The notes under the pieces: generated by a model
Seen by the model: only the letters and a program-made list of their open reading frames with translations
Databases searched by the model: none
Told to the model about the DNA's origin: nothing
Assembly: GCF_032925565.1 (NCBI RefSeq)
Contig: NZ_CP136708.1
Span: 2,666,001-2,730,000, forward strand
Direction: 5' to 3'
DNA length: 64,000 bases
Origin: Alteromonas sp. CI.11.F.A3
GTDB taxonomy: Bacteria; Pseudomonadota; Gammaproteobacteria; Enterobacterales; Alteromonadaceae
Made by a program: the position numbers and the translations under genes
Part shown: positions 63,644-64,000 of the stretch, in pieces
Layout of the letters: each line of letters opens with the position of its first letter
Numbering within the stretch: position 1 is the first letter of the stretch

Positions 63644-64000
63644 GTGTCAGATAAAAGTCATTTTTTTGCTCACCTTGCCCGATTAAAGCTTATTAATCGC
63701 TGGCCACTTATGCACAATGTACGTACTGAAAATGTTCAGGAGCACAGCTTACAAGTGGCCATGGTGGCGCATGCCCTCGCTTTAATAAAGAACAAGTTTT
63801 TTGGCGGAACAATAAATGCAGAACGCATTGCGACTATCGCGATGTTTCACGATGTGTCTGAGGTATTAACGGGCGATTTACCAACACCGGTAAAATACTA
63901 TAATCCAGACATCAAGCACGAATATAAAAAGATTGAAAAGATAGCTGAAAATATTTTAATCGATATGGCACCAGACGCATTCAAAGAAGATTACGCTTCA
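63644..64000 (+). CDS. yfbR: 5'-deoxynucleotidase YfbR, 3' end cut off
   Basis: The first 119 residues of an HD-domain deoxynucleotidase that removes the phosphate from dNMPs. It starts at GTG 63644, one base after the alaA stop. [41 protein letters not shown] carries the first metal-binding His and [26 protein letters not shown] the HD motif, nearly identical to E. coli YfbR. The frame is open to the right edge, so the C-terminal part with the last Asp ligand lies outside. The gene was placed by direct translation of the end of the window. Confidence 0.93.
   Translation, partial: MSDKSHFFAHLARLKLINRWPLMHNVRTENVQEHSLQVAMVAHALALIKNKFFGGTINAERIATIAMFHDVSEVLTGDLPTPVKYYNPDIKHEYKKIEKIAENILIDMAPDAFKEDYAS

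Noticed and set aside
1..64000. tRNA, rRNA, CRISPR, insertion sequence, prophage or attachment site
   Set aside because: No clover-leaf-like stretch, regularly spaced repeat, transposase or phage gene was seen in any gap; the gene content is uniformly chromosomal.

Overview
The window reads as a chromosomal segment of a marine gammaproteobacterium of the order Alteromonadales, most like Alteromonas. The basis is protein resemblance: a rhombosortase, DUF3718, DUF2189 and DUF2788 proteins, a large TonB receptor, and CysK, AlaA, YfbR, YbfF and Fur proteins very close to the gammaproteobacterial types. Base composition is uniform by eye. There is no rRNA, tRNA, CRISPR array, insertion sequence or prophage. 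Genes are densely packed on both strands, many with strong intrinsic terminators, and several start with GTG or TTG.

Layout. 1-5.7 kb: glucosylglycerate-type synthase (5' end cut by the window edge) and a GH13_18 phosphorylase, then moeA and a MATE transporter. 5.7-8.5 kb (minus): MoxR ATPase, VWA protein and MocA-like nucleotidyltransferase. 8.7-17.3 kb: cysK, a small lipoprotein, gamma-glutamyltransferase with an enoyl-CoA isomerase-like protein, rhombosortase, an S9 lipoprotein peptidase and azoR. 17.7-21.9 kb: a trans-sulfuration enzyme with a PlsC-like acyltransferase, a TANGO2/NRDE protein and an aromatic/aspartate aminotransferase. 22-29.5 kb: a minus-strand acyl-CoA dehydrogenase/SDR/SDR/YaiI operon divergent from a GlxA-type AraC regulator, then a TonB receptor. 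29.8-34.8 kb: a small unknown protein behind a perfect LexA box, and an RND pump with its adaptor.

35-39.3 kb: a stand-alone CBM48 protein, etfBA and the divergent ETF-quinone oxidoreductase, with two LiuR-like palindromes between them. 39.4-44.4 kb: an H-NS family protein, YbfF, DUF2788, flavodoxin, a chemotaxis receptor and Fur. 44.6-47.9 kb: a gluconate module (permease, kinase, LacI regulator). 48-51.4 kb: pxpA-pxpB-pxpC plus a class IV aminotransferase. 51.5-52.8 kb: a CvfB-like S1 protein and an OsmC protein. 53-60.5 kb: one RND adaptor with two tandem permeases. 60.6-64 kb: DUF3718, DUF2189, alaA and the start of yfbR.

The genes fit a heterotroph oxidising fatty and branched-chain acids through ETF and ETF-QO, with glutathione/5-oxoproline and gluconate turnover, sulfur amino-acid metabolism, drug efflux and iron control. 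I found no clear new multi-gene system. The best leads are the SOS-controlled unknown gene (29846-30271), the synthase/phosphorylase pair at the left edge, two operator copies flanking gntP, and short tandem duplications at or beside stop codons of six genes.
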